DNA of 43,739 nucleotides from an uncultured Prevotellaceae bacterium (GCA_902761605.1 CACWLC010000016.1:1-43739); one strand, 5' to 3'; shown: positions 1 to 7,975, numbered from the stretch's first letter. Made by a program: numbers and translations. Notes: a model not told the origin generated them from the sequence alone.

Positions 1-90
1 CCCGTTCGTGGTCAGAGTACCAAGAATAATGCTCGTACCCGTAAGGGAAAGAAGAAGACTGTTGCCAACAAGAAGAAGGCTACGAAGTAA
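1..90 (+). CDS. rpsM: 30S ribosomal protein S13, C-terminal part
   Basis: Only the last 29 codons are in the window, in frame from base 1 to the TAA at 88-90. They read PVRGQSTKNNARTRKG followed by a lysine-rich tail, which is the conserved RGQ.T.NNARTRKG ending of S13. This tail contacts 16S rRNA and tRNA in the small-subunit head. The gene is immediately followed by rpsK, the normal order of the bacterial alpha operon (rpsM-rpsK-rpsD-rpoA-rplQ). The 5' part lies outside the window. Confidence 0.95.
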   Translation, partial: PVRGQSTKNNARTRKGKKKTVANKKKATK

Positions 91-124
91 TTCTAAGTTA
101 AACCATTAAAGTAGATTAAGAATT

Positions 125-514
125 ATGGCAAAGAAAACAGTCGCTTCTAAGAAGAGAAACGTGAGAGTAAACGCCATCGGCCAGCTCCACGTACACAGTT
201 CTTTCAATAATATCATCGTATCACTTGCCAACGACGAGGGTCAGGTTATCTCTTGGTCTTCAGCTGGTAAGATGGGTTTCCGTGGCTCAAAGAAGAACAC
301 TCCTTACGCTGCTCAGATGGCAGCAGAGGATTGCGCAAAGGTTGCTTACGACCTTGGTCTGCGTAAGGTAAAGGCTTATGTAAAGGGTCCCGGTAACGGA
401 CGTGAGTCTGCTATCCGTGCTATCCACGGTGCCGGAATCGAGGTAATGGAGATCGTTGACGTAACTCCACTGCCACACAACGGATGTCGCCCTCCAAAGC
501 GTCGTCGCGTATAA
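125..514 (+). CDS. rpsK: 30S ribosomal protein S11
   Basis: This 129-residue protein has the full S11 length. Its ending, a basic stretch rich in PP and KRRR, and the internal [10 protein letters not shown] motif are family hallmarks. S11 sits on the platform of the small subunit, near the mRNA exit and the Shine-Dalgarno helix. The start ATG at 125 follows rpsM by 34 bases and no better start is seen. It lies between rpsM and rpsD in the canonical alpha operon and is presumably co-transcribed with them. Confidence 0.97.
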   Translation: MAKKTVASKKRNVRVNAIGQLHVHSSFNNIIVSLANDEGQVISWSSAGKMGFRGSKKNTPYAAQMAAEDCAKVAYDLGLRKVKAYVKGPGNGRESAIRAIHGAGIEVMEIVDVTPLPHNGCRPPKRRRV

Positions 515-547
515 TAGAAACAATACATTTATATTTTATAGAGAATT

Positions 548-1156
548 ATGGCAAGATATTTAGGACCGAAATCAAAAATTGCCCGCCGATTTGGAGAAGC
601 CATCTTCGGCCCGGACAAAGTTTTGTCTAGGAGAAACTTCCCTCCTGGACAGCATGGCAATAACCGTCGTCGTAAGATGTCGGAGTATGCAGTCATGCTG
701 GCAGAGAAGCAGAAGGCCAAGTATACTTATGGAGTACTTGAGCGTCAGTTCCGTAATATGTTTGAGAAGGCTGCAAAGGCCGACGGTATCACCGGTGAGG
801 TGCTCCTCCAGTTACTGGAGAGCAGACTCGACAACGTTGTGTTCCGCCTTGGTATTGCTCCTACCCGCGCTGCTGCACGTCAGCTCGTTGGTCACAAGCA
901 TATCACTGTAGATGGTCAGGTAGTAAACATCCCATCTTACGCTGTTAAGCCTGGTCAGGTTATTGCTGTTCGCGAGAAGTCTAAGTCACTCGAGGTTATC
1001 GAGGCAGCACTCGCTGGTTTCAACCACAGCAAGTATCCTTGGATCGAGTGGGATGAGAACTCTAAGAGCGGTAAGTTCCTGCACAAGCCAGAGCGTGCCG
1101 ACATCCCTGAGAACATTAAGGAGCAGTTAATCGTTGAGTTGTACTCTAAGAACTAA
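548..1156 (+). CDS. rpsD: 30S ribosomal protein S4
   Basis: This is a 202-residue protein starting [17 protein letters not shown], typical of Bacteroidetes S4. It contains the S4 RNA-binding domain around residues 90-150 ([12 protein letters not shown], followed by the [12 protein letters not shown] segment). S4 is a primary 16S rRNA binder and, in many bacteria, the translational repressor of the alpha operon. Whether it regulates here cannot be judged from the sequence. It is 33 bases after rpsK and 12 bases before rpoA. Nothing is missing from this gene, in contrast to the next one. Confidence 0.97.
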   Translation: MARYLGPKSKIARRFGEAIFGPDKVLSRRNFPPGQHGNNRRRKMSEYAVMLAEKQKAKYTYGVLERQFRNMFEKAAKADGITGEVLLQLLESRLDNVVFRLGIAPTRAAARQLVGHKHITVDGQVVNIPSYAVKPGQVIAVREKSKSLEVIEAALAGFNHSKYPWIEWDENSKSGKFLHKPERADIPENIKEQLIVELYSKN

Positions 1157-1168
1157 ATCATTAAATTA

Positions 1169-2004
1169 ATGGCGATATTAGCATTTCAAAAACCTGATAC
1201 CATTGGTAACGCCCTCCGCCGCATTCTTCTTTCATCGCTCGAGGGCTATGCCATCAACACCATCAAGATTGCAGGTGTTGAGCACGAGTTCTCATCAGTA
1301 CCTGGTGTAAAGGAAGATGTAACCAACATTATCTTGAATCTCAAACAAGTGAGATTCAAGCAAGTTGTTGAAGAATTCGAGAACGAGAAAGTCAGTATCA
1401 CGGTCGAGAATTCTACCGAATTCAAAGCCGGTGACATCGGCAAGTATCTGACTGGATTTGAGGTGCTGTACCCGCTGATGAGAATCGCGAGTTCTGCACC
1501 GACGTTAACGTAATCGCAATCGACTCTATTTACACACCTATCCGTAACGTGAAGTACATTGTTGAGCCATATCGTGTTGAACAGAAGACCGACTACGACA
1601 AGCTCGTGATGGAGATCACTACGGACGGTTCCATCCATCCGAAGGATGCCCTTAAGGAGGCTGCCAAGATCCTTATCTACCACTTCATGCTGTTCTCTGA
1701 CGAGAAGATTACTCTCGAGAACTCAGAGAATGAGACAAACCAGGAGTTTGATGAGGAGATCCTGCACATGCGCCAGCTGCTTAAGACACGCCTTGTCGAC
1801 ATGAACCTTTCTGTTCGTGCCCTCAACTGTCTGAAGGCTGCTGATGTAGAGACCCTCGGTGATCTCGTGCAGTATAACAAGACCGACCTTCTTAAGTTCC
1901 GCAACTTTGGTAAGAAATCGCTCACTGAGCTTGATGATTTGCTCGAGAGTCTGAATCTGTCGTTTGGAACTGACATTTCAAAGTATAAACTGGACAGGGA
2001 GTAA
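1169..2004 (+). pseudogene. rpoA: RNA polymerase alpha subunit, two internal deletions and a frameshift
   Basis: The ends are unmistakably Rpo[11 protein letters not shown] at the start, and a complete alpha-CTD ([20 protein letters not shown], ending [13 protein letters not shown]). Two pieces of the alpha-NTD are absent. After [10 protein letters not shown] the text jumps to [10 protein letters not shown], losing about 25 residues in frame. After TGFEVL near 1460 it jumps to [10 protein letters not shown] in another frame, so translation from 1169 ends at 1513 and the rest is read in the frame ending at 2004. Bacteroidales RpoA is about 330 residues (993 bases with stop); here there are 836 bases, so about 157 are missing (roughly 75 plus 82). 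Since alpha is essential, this is either an assembly or consensus fault or a damaged copy with an intact one elsewhere. The order rpsD-rpoA-rplQ is normal. Confidence 0.9.
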
Positions 2005-2049
2005 GTCTGCGAAGACATGCCGAATGCCCAATAAAGGTAAAAAACAAAA

Positions 2050-2577
2050 ATGAGACATAATAAGAAATTTAATCATCTCGGTCGTACTGCCAGTCACCGT
2101 AGCGCTATGCTTGCCAACATGGCCATTTCACTGATTGAGCACAAAAGAATCACTACGACCGTAGCTAAGGCAAAGGAACTGAAGAAGTACGTTGAGCCCC
2201 TTATCACAAAGGCTAAGGACGACTCTACGAACTCTCGTCGTGTAGTATTCAGCTACCTGCAGAACAAGGAAGCCATCAAGAAGCTCTTCGGAGAGGTGGC
2301 TCAGGCTGTAGGTGACCGTCCAGGCGGATACACCCGTATCATCAAGCTCGGAACCCGTCAGGGTGACGCTGCTCAGGTTTGCTTCATCGAGCTCGTTGAC
2401 TTCGATCCCGAAATGGCAAAGGATGGCGGTAAGAAGAAGACACGTCGTAGCCGTCGTGGTGGCGCTGCTGCCAAGGCTGAGGCTCCTGCTGCTGAAGCAC
2501 CAGTTGCTGAGGAGGCAAAGGCAGAGGCTCCTGCTGAGGAGGCCGCTCCTGCTGCTGAAGAGGCAAAGGCTGAATAA
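2050..2577 (+). CDS. rplQ: 50S ribosomal protein L17 with Ala/Glu-rich tail
   Basis: The first ~125 residues are a complete L17 ([20 protein letters not shown] at the N terminus). L17 lies near the polypeptide exit tunnel. Residues ~128-175 are an extension: a [11 protein letters not shown] basic stretch and then a low-complexity run of Ala, Glu, Pro and Lys. Such tails are common on Bacteroidetes L17. The tail's repetitive GCT/GAG codons produce long meaningless open frames on the other strand. It is the last gene of the alpha operon and is followed by a strong terminator. Confidence 0.96.
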   Translation: MRHNKKFNHLGRTASHRSAMLANMAISLIEHKRITTTVAKAKELKKYVEPLITKAKDDSTNSRRVVFSYLQNKEAIKKLFGEVAQAVGDRPGGYTRIIKLGTRQGDAAQVCFIELVDFDPEMAKDGGKKKTRRSRRGGAAAKAEAPAAEAPVAEEAKAEAPAEEAAPAAEEAKAE

Positions 2578-2602
2578 GTATAACACTTATCTCATAAATA
2601 GT

Positions 2603-2640
2603 AATCCCCGTTCTCGGAATGAGAACGGGGATTTTTCTTT
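2603..2640 (+). terminator. Rho-independent terminator of the alpha operon
   Basis: A perfect stem CCCCGTTCTC / GAGAACGGGG (extended by AAT/ATT to 13 bp) encloses the loop GGAAT and is followed by ATTTTTCTTT. It begins 25 bases after the rplQ stop. Confidence 0.93.
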
Positions 2641-2833
2641 ACTTCGGCTGCAGGTCTGCATATTCATGGACCACATCCTTGATGCACGGACAATCCTTCA
2701 GCGGATTGAGGTCATGATGACCTATTATTATCGCGCGGGGATAGCACCGGTGCAAGTCCTCAAGTAATCGTCTCATGGATGCCTTCTGAGCCTCAGTGCG
2801 GGTATCGTCGGGTTGACATCTGATGTCGATGGA
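2639..2833 (-). pseudogene. N-acetylmuramoyl-L-alanine amidase, C-terminal remnant
   Basis: Reading the minus strand from about 2833 to the TAA at 2639-2641 gives about 62 residues. They include PDDTRTEAQKASMRRLLEDL, then GHHDLNPLKDCPC and a C-terminal EYADLQPK. This is the C-terminal third of the small phage-lysozyme-like amidases (Amidase_2, T7 lysozyme fold) common in Bacteroides and Prevotella, with the zinc-ligand region around the K.CPC motif. The upstream frame closes at a TGA near 2855 and no N-terminal half is seen. It therefore looks like a decayed gene. A functional short protein is unlikely because the first zinc ligand and most of the fold are absent. Confidence 0.75.
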
Positions 2834-2850
2834 GGGGGGTAATCTATCGG

Positions 2851-2934
2851 TCGTTCAGATAGTCTCTTCGTGCTATCCGGATAGTCTCTATGACGTGTTC
2901 AGATAGTCCCTATATAGTGTAAGGAATAGTCTGA
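2851..2934. repeat. Degenerate 22-bp-period direct repeats
   Basis: Three clear copies of a 17-base unit ending GATAGTCTCT or GATAGTCCCT lie at 2851-2867, 2873-2889 and 2895-2911, exactly 22 bases apart. A weaker fourth copy is at 2918-2934 (23 bases on). The five spacer bases vary while the GATAGTC core is constant. It is non-coding in all useful frames. Confidence 0.7.
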
Positions 2935-3068
2935 ATGAGTCGTCCAAGACGTCTGAACAAACCATGGAAGCCCCCCGCCGGTTCATCATGCTTACCAGGA
3001 GCATGCGCACACCGTGCCTGACCCCTTGTGATGTGGTGTGACGCGAGCCATCTCCGAAGGTATAAGTT
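2935..3068. other. Intergenic sequence, no clear gene
   Basis: Together with the repeat blocks on either side this fills the gap between the alpha operon and the next gene. On the minus strand a short open stretch (HGVRMLLVSMMNRRG) is visible, but it has no start, no full domain and a stop nearby. It may be more debris of the cell-wall amidase neighbourhood. I see no tRNA, ncRNA or complete small ORF. Confidence 0.5.
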
Positions 3069-3134
3069 CCGCCTAAGCTCGGCCTATGCTACGCCTATCC
3101 TACGATATAGCTTGGATATCCTTACGATATCGCT
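3069..3134. repeat. Degenerate 11-bp tandem repeat, six units
   Basis: Six consecutive 11-base units run without gap: CCGCCTAAGCT, CGGCCTATGCT, ACGCCTATCCT, ACGATATAGCT, TGGATATCCTT, ACGATATCGCT. The first three share GCCTA and the last three share GATAT, so the array drifts from one end to the other. It lies upstream of the promoter of the gene at 3293. Confidence 0.75.
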
Positions 3135-3247
3135 ACAATAGTCGAACATCTGAGGTCTGACGAATCACGTGATCAATAAATTCGTTCTAAAAGATTGTTT
3201 TTGCGAAATTTTACCTCGAAACATGCGGTTTTCTTGTTCCAATTTTC

Positions 3248-3255
3248 TATATTTG
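3248..3255 (+). promoter_or_regulatory. Bacteroidetes -7 box TATATTTG
   Basis: This is a match to TAnnTTTG, 37 bases before the ATG at 3293. A good -33 TTG at the usual 19-21 base distance is not seen, so the call rests on the -7 box and position. Confidence 0.55.
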
Positions 3256-3292
3256 CACCCGTTATAGTACAATCATCAATGTTTTTGCCACA

Positions 3293-4969
3293 ATGAGAAC
3301 CAATAAAACAATTACGGTCATACTGACAAGTCTGATTTTGGCTGTCAACGTCAATGCACAGCTGACAAATAAGTTGATCACCACGGCAGCGCACTGGAAC
3401 TATCAGATTCTTGGTGGCGAACTGAGTAACTCTGCAGCAACGTCGGTAAATGACATTGACGAGGTGTTGCCTCGTATGAAGGCGTTGGGACTGAATACGG
3501 TGCTAGTGCCCGTCTATTGGGAGTTCCTTGAACCCGCGGAGGGACAGATGGATTTCACGCTCGTTGACCGCACCATCGATGTGGCTCGTCAACAGGGGCT
3601 GAAGATTGTACCACTTTGGTTTGGGGCATGGAAGAACTCGATGTCGTGCTATGTGCCAGCCTGGTTCAAACGTGATGTAAGGCGTTTCCCTCGGGCTGTG
3701 ACGGCAGAAGGAAAACCGTTGGAGATTGCCTCGTGCTTCAGCGATAACGTATTGCAAGCCGACCTGAAAGCCTTTTCTGCGCTGATGCAGCATATCGCCG
3801 AGAAAGACCCGCAGCGCGAGGTTGTCATTATGATGCAGATAGAGAACGAAATAGGTATGCTGGAGTCTGCACGCGACCATTCGCCATTGGCCGAGAAAGC
3901 CTATAAGCAGCCTGTGCCACGGGTATTGGCCAAGGCTCTAAATATCGAGAAACAAGGTACATGGAGCGAAGTATTTGGTACTGATAATTATGCCGACGAG
4001 AAATTCATGGCTTGGCACTATGCCTGCTACGTGGAGCATCTGGCACAGGCTGCAAGACGTATCCACAACATGCCGCTGTATGTTAATGCGGCGATGAACA
4101 GCCGAGGCCGCAAGCCTGGCGAATATCCGTCGGCTGGTCCGTTGGCCCATCTTGCAAACATCTGGAAGGCTGGTGCTCCCAGCATCGACATCCTTGCGCC
4201 AGACATCTATGATACAGGCTTCAAATCATGGGCTTCGCAATACGCCATGCCTCTGAGACCACAAGACGGAGGTAAGATAAAGAACCGCCTCTTTATTCCA
4301 GAGAGCCGTTGCTGTGAGAACAGTGGTGTTCGTGCTCTCTATGCTTTCGGTGAGCATCAGGCTCTCGGCTTCTCACCCTTCGCCATCGACCAGGCCTCGC
4401 CCAAAGAGACGGAGTCAGTAACGCAGGCATATAATCTCTTGTCTCAGGTATTCAAAGTGAAACAGCAGAATACCTGGGGTCTGCTTTTCGATAAGGATGA
4501 TAAAGAGCGTATCATCGATGATGATGGTGTGGTGATGACTTGCCGTCATTATTACACTTTGCCTTGGGATCCTCGTGCCACTGACGGCTCAACATGGCCA
4601 GAAGGAGGTGCCATGCTAATCCGTTTGGGTAAGTACGACTATCTTCTGGCGGGCAGCGGGGTGGTGATTGACTTCAAAACCCGTACGGAGAAACAGCAGG
4701 AAAGGCTACGGGTAGGTTTGGGAATACAACAGAAGAAATTAGGCGAAGACGGCTTTGCAGAAGCAGGTACAGCTTCGCAATCGACAGTATCAAAATTCAC
4801 GGGCTCCCGCCTTGGCCTTCTTTCTGTTGATGAAGTCACTATCGACCATCAAGGACAGATGCTTTTCCTTCGTCGTCACAATGGCGATCAAAGTCATCAG
4901 GGCCGTCACGCCCGCATCAGCATCGGCGACTGGAAAATTTTGCATATTCAGCTCTACGAATATAGATAA
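3293..4969 (+). CDS. Secreted GH35-like beta-galactosidase (DUF5597 family)
   Basis: This 558-residue protein has a signal peptide (residues 1-22, ending VNA|Q). It has a (beta/alpha)8 glycosidase domain with VYWEFLEPAEGQ near residue 75, the acid/base motif MQIENEIG (Glu186) and a likely nucleophile in FIPESR (Glu337). The C-terminal ~150 residues form a beta-sandwich of the DUF5597 type. The family is annotated as beta-galactosidase of clan GH-A, and the exact substrate is not fixed by sequence. It would act in the periplasm or at the cell surface on galactose-containing oligosaccharides. It is transcribed alone, since the next gene has its own promoter. Confidence 0.82.
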   Translation: MRTNKTITVILTSLILAVNVNAQLTNKLITTAAHWNYQILGGELSNSAATSVNDIDEVLPRMKALGLNTVLVPVYWEFLEPAEGQMDFTLVDRTIDVARQQGLKIVPLWFGAWKNSMSCYVPAWFKRDVRRFPRAVTAEGKPLEIASCFSDNVLQADLKAFSALMQHIAEKDPQREVVIMMQIENEIGMLESARDHSPLAEKAYKQPVPRVLAKALNIEKQGTWSEVFGTDNYADEKFMAWHYACYVEHLAQAARRIHNMPLYVNAAMNSRGRKPGEYPSAGPLAHLANIWKAGAPSIDILAPDIYDTGFKSWASQYAMPLRPQDGGKIKNRLFIPESRCCENSGVRALYAFGEHQALGFSPFAIDQASPKETESVTQAYNLLSQVFKVKQQNTWGLLFDKDDKERIIDDDGVVMTCRHYYTLPWDPRATDGSTWPEGGAMLIRLGKYDYLLAGSGVVIDFKTRTEKQQERLRVGLGIQQKKLGEDGFAEAGTASQSTVSKFTGSRLGLLSVDEVTIDHQGQMLFLRRHNGDQSHQGRHARISIGDWKILHIQLYEYR

Positions 4970-5041
4970 CCCTTTTTGAATCCCGTGAACAAAAATTGAG
5001 TTAAAAATTTGCAAATTGTCGGTTATTTGCTAAAAAAAATG

Positions 5042-5049
5042 TAGTTTTG
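5042..5049 (+). promoter_or_regulatory. -7 box TAGTTTTG upstream of the decarboxylase
   Basis: The box ends 21 bases before the ATG at 5071. It overlaps the in-frame TTG at 5047, so that codon cannot be the start and ATG 5071 is preferred. The best -33 TTG (5016-5018) is 23 bases upstream, slightly longer than usual. Confidence 0.6.
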
Positions 5050-5070
5050 CAAGTCAATTTGCAAAACGAT

Positions 5071-6252
5071 ATGAAACAAGAAAAAACAACGCCCACTTCT
5101 GGATATCCCAAGCTGGACGAATGGGTGATGATATGGCGAGAGACACTGCCAAAGTATTTCGGATACCCATTTAACGAGGTCTCTCCGCTACGCGATTTCT
5201 ATGATTGGTACTATGCTGCAGGCATCAACCTGATGAACCTGAATAATGCCGGCGACCCGTTTACTGACACGCCTTGGGAGGTTTCATCGCAGGTGTTCGA
5301 ACGCGAGGTCATCGAGTATTTTGCACCACTCTATGATTTCGACGACGACAACCGATGGGGACTCATTACCCATAGCGGATCCGACGGCAATAACCATGGT
5401 ATCTACTTCGGTGCCAACTACCTGAAGCATAAAACGGGACAAGCCCCCATACTCTATGTGAGCGACGAGGCCCACTACTCGAACATGCGACTGGCTCACC
5501 TGCAGAACCTGGACACGCGATTGGTGAAGAGCGACATCATGGGGCGCATGATACCCGAGGAACTGGAAAAGGCACTCGACACATCGCGGCCGGCACTCGT
5601 GGTCTATGCCATGGGCTCCACTTTTAAAGGAGCCATCGACGACATGCCCGCGCTGAACGCCGTGCTCCGACGTCACCCCGAACTGCCTGCCGTCTATCGT
5701 CATGTCGATGCTGCACTCTTTGGCGGTTACCTGCCGTTTACAGAGCACCGCAATCTGGTGAGCAGCAAGAAGATGGGCTTTGAGTCGATTGCCGTCAGCG
5801 GCCACAAGTTCTTCGGCATCGACTCACCGTGCGGACTCTTCATCTGCACGCGAGAAGTATACGACAACCAGTCAGACTTCGACGTGCCTTACCTGAATAA
5901 GAACATGCGCATGATCAACTGTTCGCGTGACCCCATCCAGCCGCTTAAGTTCTGGTGGGTGCTCCAGAAAGTGGGTGCCGAAGGGTGGACGCGCCAGGCC
6001 CAGCGCATCATGGAGCTTACAGCCTATCTGAAGCAGCAGCTCGACAAAGCAGGCTATCCCGCGTGGGTCAACGAATACAGCAACACGGTTTTTTTGCGGT
6101 GCCCATCGCCAGAACTGGCCCACAAGTACCAGTTGGCACAGAACGAGGATACACGTTTCGGAGGCAAACTAGCCCACGTGGTGGTGATGCAGCATTTCAC
6201 GGAGGAGGCCATCGATGCCTTCGTGGCTGAATTATGTAATTCAAAAATGTAA
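5071..6252 (+). CDS. Histidine-decarboxylase-like PLP-dependent group II decarboxylase
   Basis: This is a 393-residue cytoplasmic PLP enzyme. The pyridine-N aspartate lies in HVDAALFGG (Asp213) and the Schiff-base lysine in SGHKFFG (Lys246), followed by PCG. The fold and spacing follow bacterial PLP histidine decarboxylases (Morganella/Klebsiella Hdc): LNNAGDP.., WGLITHSGSDGNNHGIY, GSTFKGAIDD. Where those enzymes have a SRNGH motif, this one has CSRDPIQPLKFWW, so the substrate may not be histidine. Other group II decarboxylases of similar size act on serine or other small amino acids. It is followed after 24 bases by the alarmone pair and may be co-transcribed with it. No amino-acid/amine antiporter is nearby, which argues against an acid-resistance role. 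Confidence 0.78.
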   Translation: MKQEKTTPTSGYPKLDEWVMIWRETLPKYFGYPFNEVSPLRDFYDWYYAAGINLMNLNNAGDPFTDTPWEVSSQVFEREVIEYFAPLYDFDDDNRWGLITHSGSDGNNHGIYFGANYLKHKTGQAPILYVSDEAHYSNMRLAHLQNLDTRLVKSDIMGRMIPEELEKALDTSRPALVVYAMGSTFKGAIDDMPALNAVLRRHPELPAVYRHVDAALFGGYLPFTEHRNLVSSKKMGFESIAVSGHKFFGIDSPCGLFICTREVYDNQSDFDVPYLNKNMRMINCSRDPIQPLKFWWVLQKVGAEGWTRQAQRIMELTAYLKQQLDKAGYPAWVNEYSNTVFLRCPSPELAHKYQLAQNEDTRFGGKLAHVVVMQHFTEEAIDAFVAELCNSKM

Positions 6253-6276
6253 CGAGAACAAAATATCTGGAATAGA

Positions 6277-6867
6277 ATGGCAAACAAACCCTTAGACACC
6301 ACATTGCTGGACCGTGCCATCATCTTTGCGGTTCGCGCCCATGCCGGGACAGAGCGTCGCGGCAAGGGGTTCCCTTATATCGTCCATCCAATGGAGGCTG
6401 TGGAAATCGTAGCCACTATGACACCCGACTAGGAACTGCTGGCCGCCGCTGTGCTTCACGACACCGTGGAGGACACTGACGTCACCATCGAACAGATTCG
6501 TACAGAATTCGGTGAACGTGTAGCCTCGTTTGTCGCTGCAGAGAGCGATGAGCCCCATCAGAGGCCTGATAGCGTAGAAAACTGGCATGACCGCAAGCAG
6601 GCTGCCATCAATTGTATTGCCCGTGCTTCTCGCGATGCCAAGATCGTGGCTCTCGGCGACAAGCTCTCGAATATGCGAGCAATCGCCCGTGACTATGCCC
6701 TGCAGGGCGATGCTCTGTGGGACCTTTTCCATGCCAAAGACCCCAAAGACCACGAGTGGCACTACCGGGGACTGGCGGATGCGCTCAGCGAACTCCACGA
6801 CACCTTTGCCTACAAGGAGTTTGAGAATCTCATTAATCAAGTGTTTCCTCTTAAACCCTCTGCATGA
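6277..6867 (+). pseudogene. HD-domain ppGpp-type hydrolase (small alarmone hydrolase) with in-frame amber codon
   Basis: Read through, this is a 196-codon SpoT/MESH1-like HD hydrolase. The metal ligands are all present: His37 in PYIVHPMEAV, His61-Asp62 in LHDTVEDTD, and Asp128 in ALGDKLSNMR. Codon 52 (6430-6432) is TAG, directly before ELLAAAVLHD, where relatives carry Gln or Glu, so a single base change explains it. A protein restarted at GTG 6451 would lack His37 and should be inactive. The stop overlaps the start of the synthetase gene (ATGA at 6864-6867), so the two are translationally coupled. In such pairs the hydrolase degrades the alarmone made by its partner. TAG is used as a normal stop elsewhere in the window, so genome-wide recoding is unlikely. 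It could be a real pseudogene, a polymorphism or a sequencing error. Confidence 0.85.
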
Positions 6868-7952
6868 TGAACTATCAACTTGACTTACATGGAGAAATGC
6901 TCATGGAACAGTACCATGAGCGGATACCCATCTATGAACGATTGTCTCGCCTGGCCGACGAGGCACTACGCAATGCCCTTGATGCCCAGCACGTGAAGGT
7001 GACAGCTATGGAACACCGCATAAAGACAGAAACGTCGCTTGCGGGAAAACTGGAACTGAAAGGCGGCAAATACCAAACGATCGATGATGTAACCGATATC
7101 GTGGGTTTGCGTGTGGTAACGTTCTATAGTGCCGATGTGGACAAGGTGGCCGCCATCGTGAATGAGGCGTTCGTCGTGGACAGACGGAACTCTGTCGATA
7201 AGCGTAAGCAGCATCGTTTAGACAGTTTTGGCTACAATTCGCTGCACTACATCTGCCGATTGCCGAAAACAATCGTCGACGATCCGAAAATGCCGCTGCT
7301 TAATGAGCTGCGCTTTGAGATACAGATGCGCACAGCCCTGCAGCACGTATGGAGCACACTCGACCATGACACCGGCTACAAGGGCGACGTGAAGATTCCC
7401 CATGAGTATATGAGACAGTTCAACCGTATGGCCGGTATGCTGGAACTGATGGACGAGGAGTTCAGCCGACTGCGCAATGTCTTGGTTGATTATCGCCGTC
7501 AGATGCTGGCACTGGAAGCTTCCGGGCAGCTCGACAGCGTGGACCTGAACTCTGAGACCTTCCGCCGCTATTTGGAGGCACATCCCTTCGACCGTCTGAA
7601 CCAGCGCATAGCTGCCATCAACCAGGCCGAGCTGTATCCTGTGCCGATAATGCCCTACTTTCGGGTACTTCAGGATCTGGGCATGGAAACACTCGGCGAA
7701 GTAAACCGTCTTGTCGAGGAATACAGCGACGATGCCTATCGCCTGGCAGTTTCACAACTTGGAGCCACCGACCTCGACATTCTCTCGGAAAACATAGGCA
7801 TCCAGAACCTCTGCTATGTCTATGTGCTTAAGCAGGGTGGTGGTCCGGCAGGACTCTGTCGGATACTCGACGTGCTGAACGGTTACCAACCTGGCAACAT
7901 GGCAATCGCCAAGAAACTGTTCGAGCAGGCCCAGAAACTATCATTTGAATAA
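6864..7952 (+). CDS. RelA/SpoT-domain alarmone synthetase (SAS-like) with long C-terminal region
   Basis: This 362-residue protein has a synthetase domain at residues ~45-175: HRIKTETSLAGKLE, VTDIVGLRVV (Asp78), YNSLHY (Tyr124, His128) and FEIQMRTALQHVWSTLDHD (Glu152, His168). These are the nucleotide-binding and catalytic residues of RelA/SpoT synthetases. There is no HD, TGS or ACT domain. The remaining ~185 residues are mostly helical and not recognised, making it longer than the usual 200-260-residue small alarmone synthetase. Coupling to an upstream HD hydrolase resembles toxSAS-type toxin-antitoxin pairs (FaRel/ATfaRel) and also a split bifunctional Rel. Whether it makes (p)ppGpp, ppApp or pyrophosphorylates tRNA cannot be told from sequence. 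Confidence 0.88.
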   Translation: MMNYQLDLHGEMLMEQYHERIPIYERLSRLADEALRNALDAQHVKVTAMEHRIKTETSLAGKLELKGGKYQTIDDVTDIVGLRVVTFYSADVDKVAAIVNEAFVVDRRNSVDKRKQHRLDSFGYNSLHYICRLPKTIVDDPKMPLLNELRFEIQMRTALQHVWSTLDHDTGYKGDVKIPHEYMRQFNRMAGMLELMDEEFSRLRNVLVDYRRQMLALEASGQLDSVDLNSETFRRYLEAHPFDRLNQRIAAINQAELYPVPIMPYFRVLQDLGMETLGEVNRLVEEYSDDAYRLAVSQLGATDLDILSENIGIQNLCYVYVLKQGGGPAGLCRILDVLNGYQPGNMAIAKKLFEQAQKLSFE

Positions 7953-7975
7953 AGTAACTGCCAATATCATAAAGG

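Noticed and set aside
1169-2004. Programmed frameshifting in rpoA
   Set aside because: The coding content itself is missing at the junction, and another piece is lost in frame upstream. A slip alone would not restore a normal alpha subunit.
2384-2566. Gln/Pro-rich minus-strand ORF opposite rplQ
   Set aside because: It is the shadow of the Ala/Glu repeat tail of L17 and has no recognisable domain or start context.
2851-3134. CRISPR-like array
   Set aside because: Units are 11-22 bases, degenerate and without unique spacers of constant length; no cas genes are present.
6430-6432. Amber recoding across the genome
   Set aside because: TAG ends other genes normally (10887, 10918, 43617), and no other in-frame TAG is seen in intact genes.
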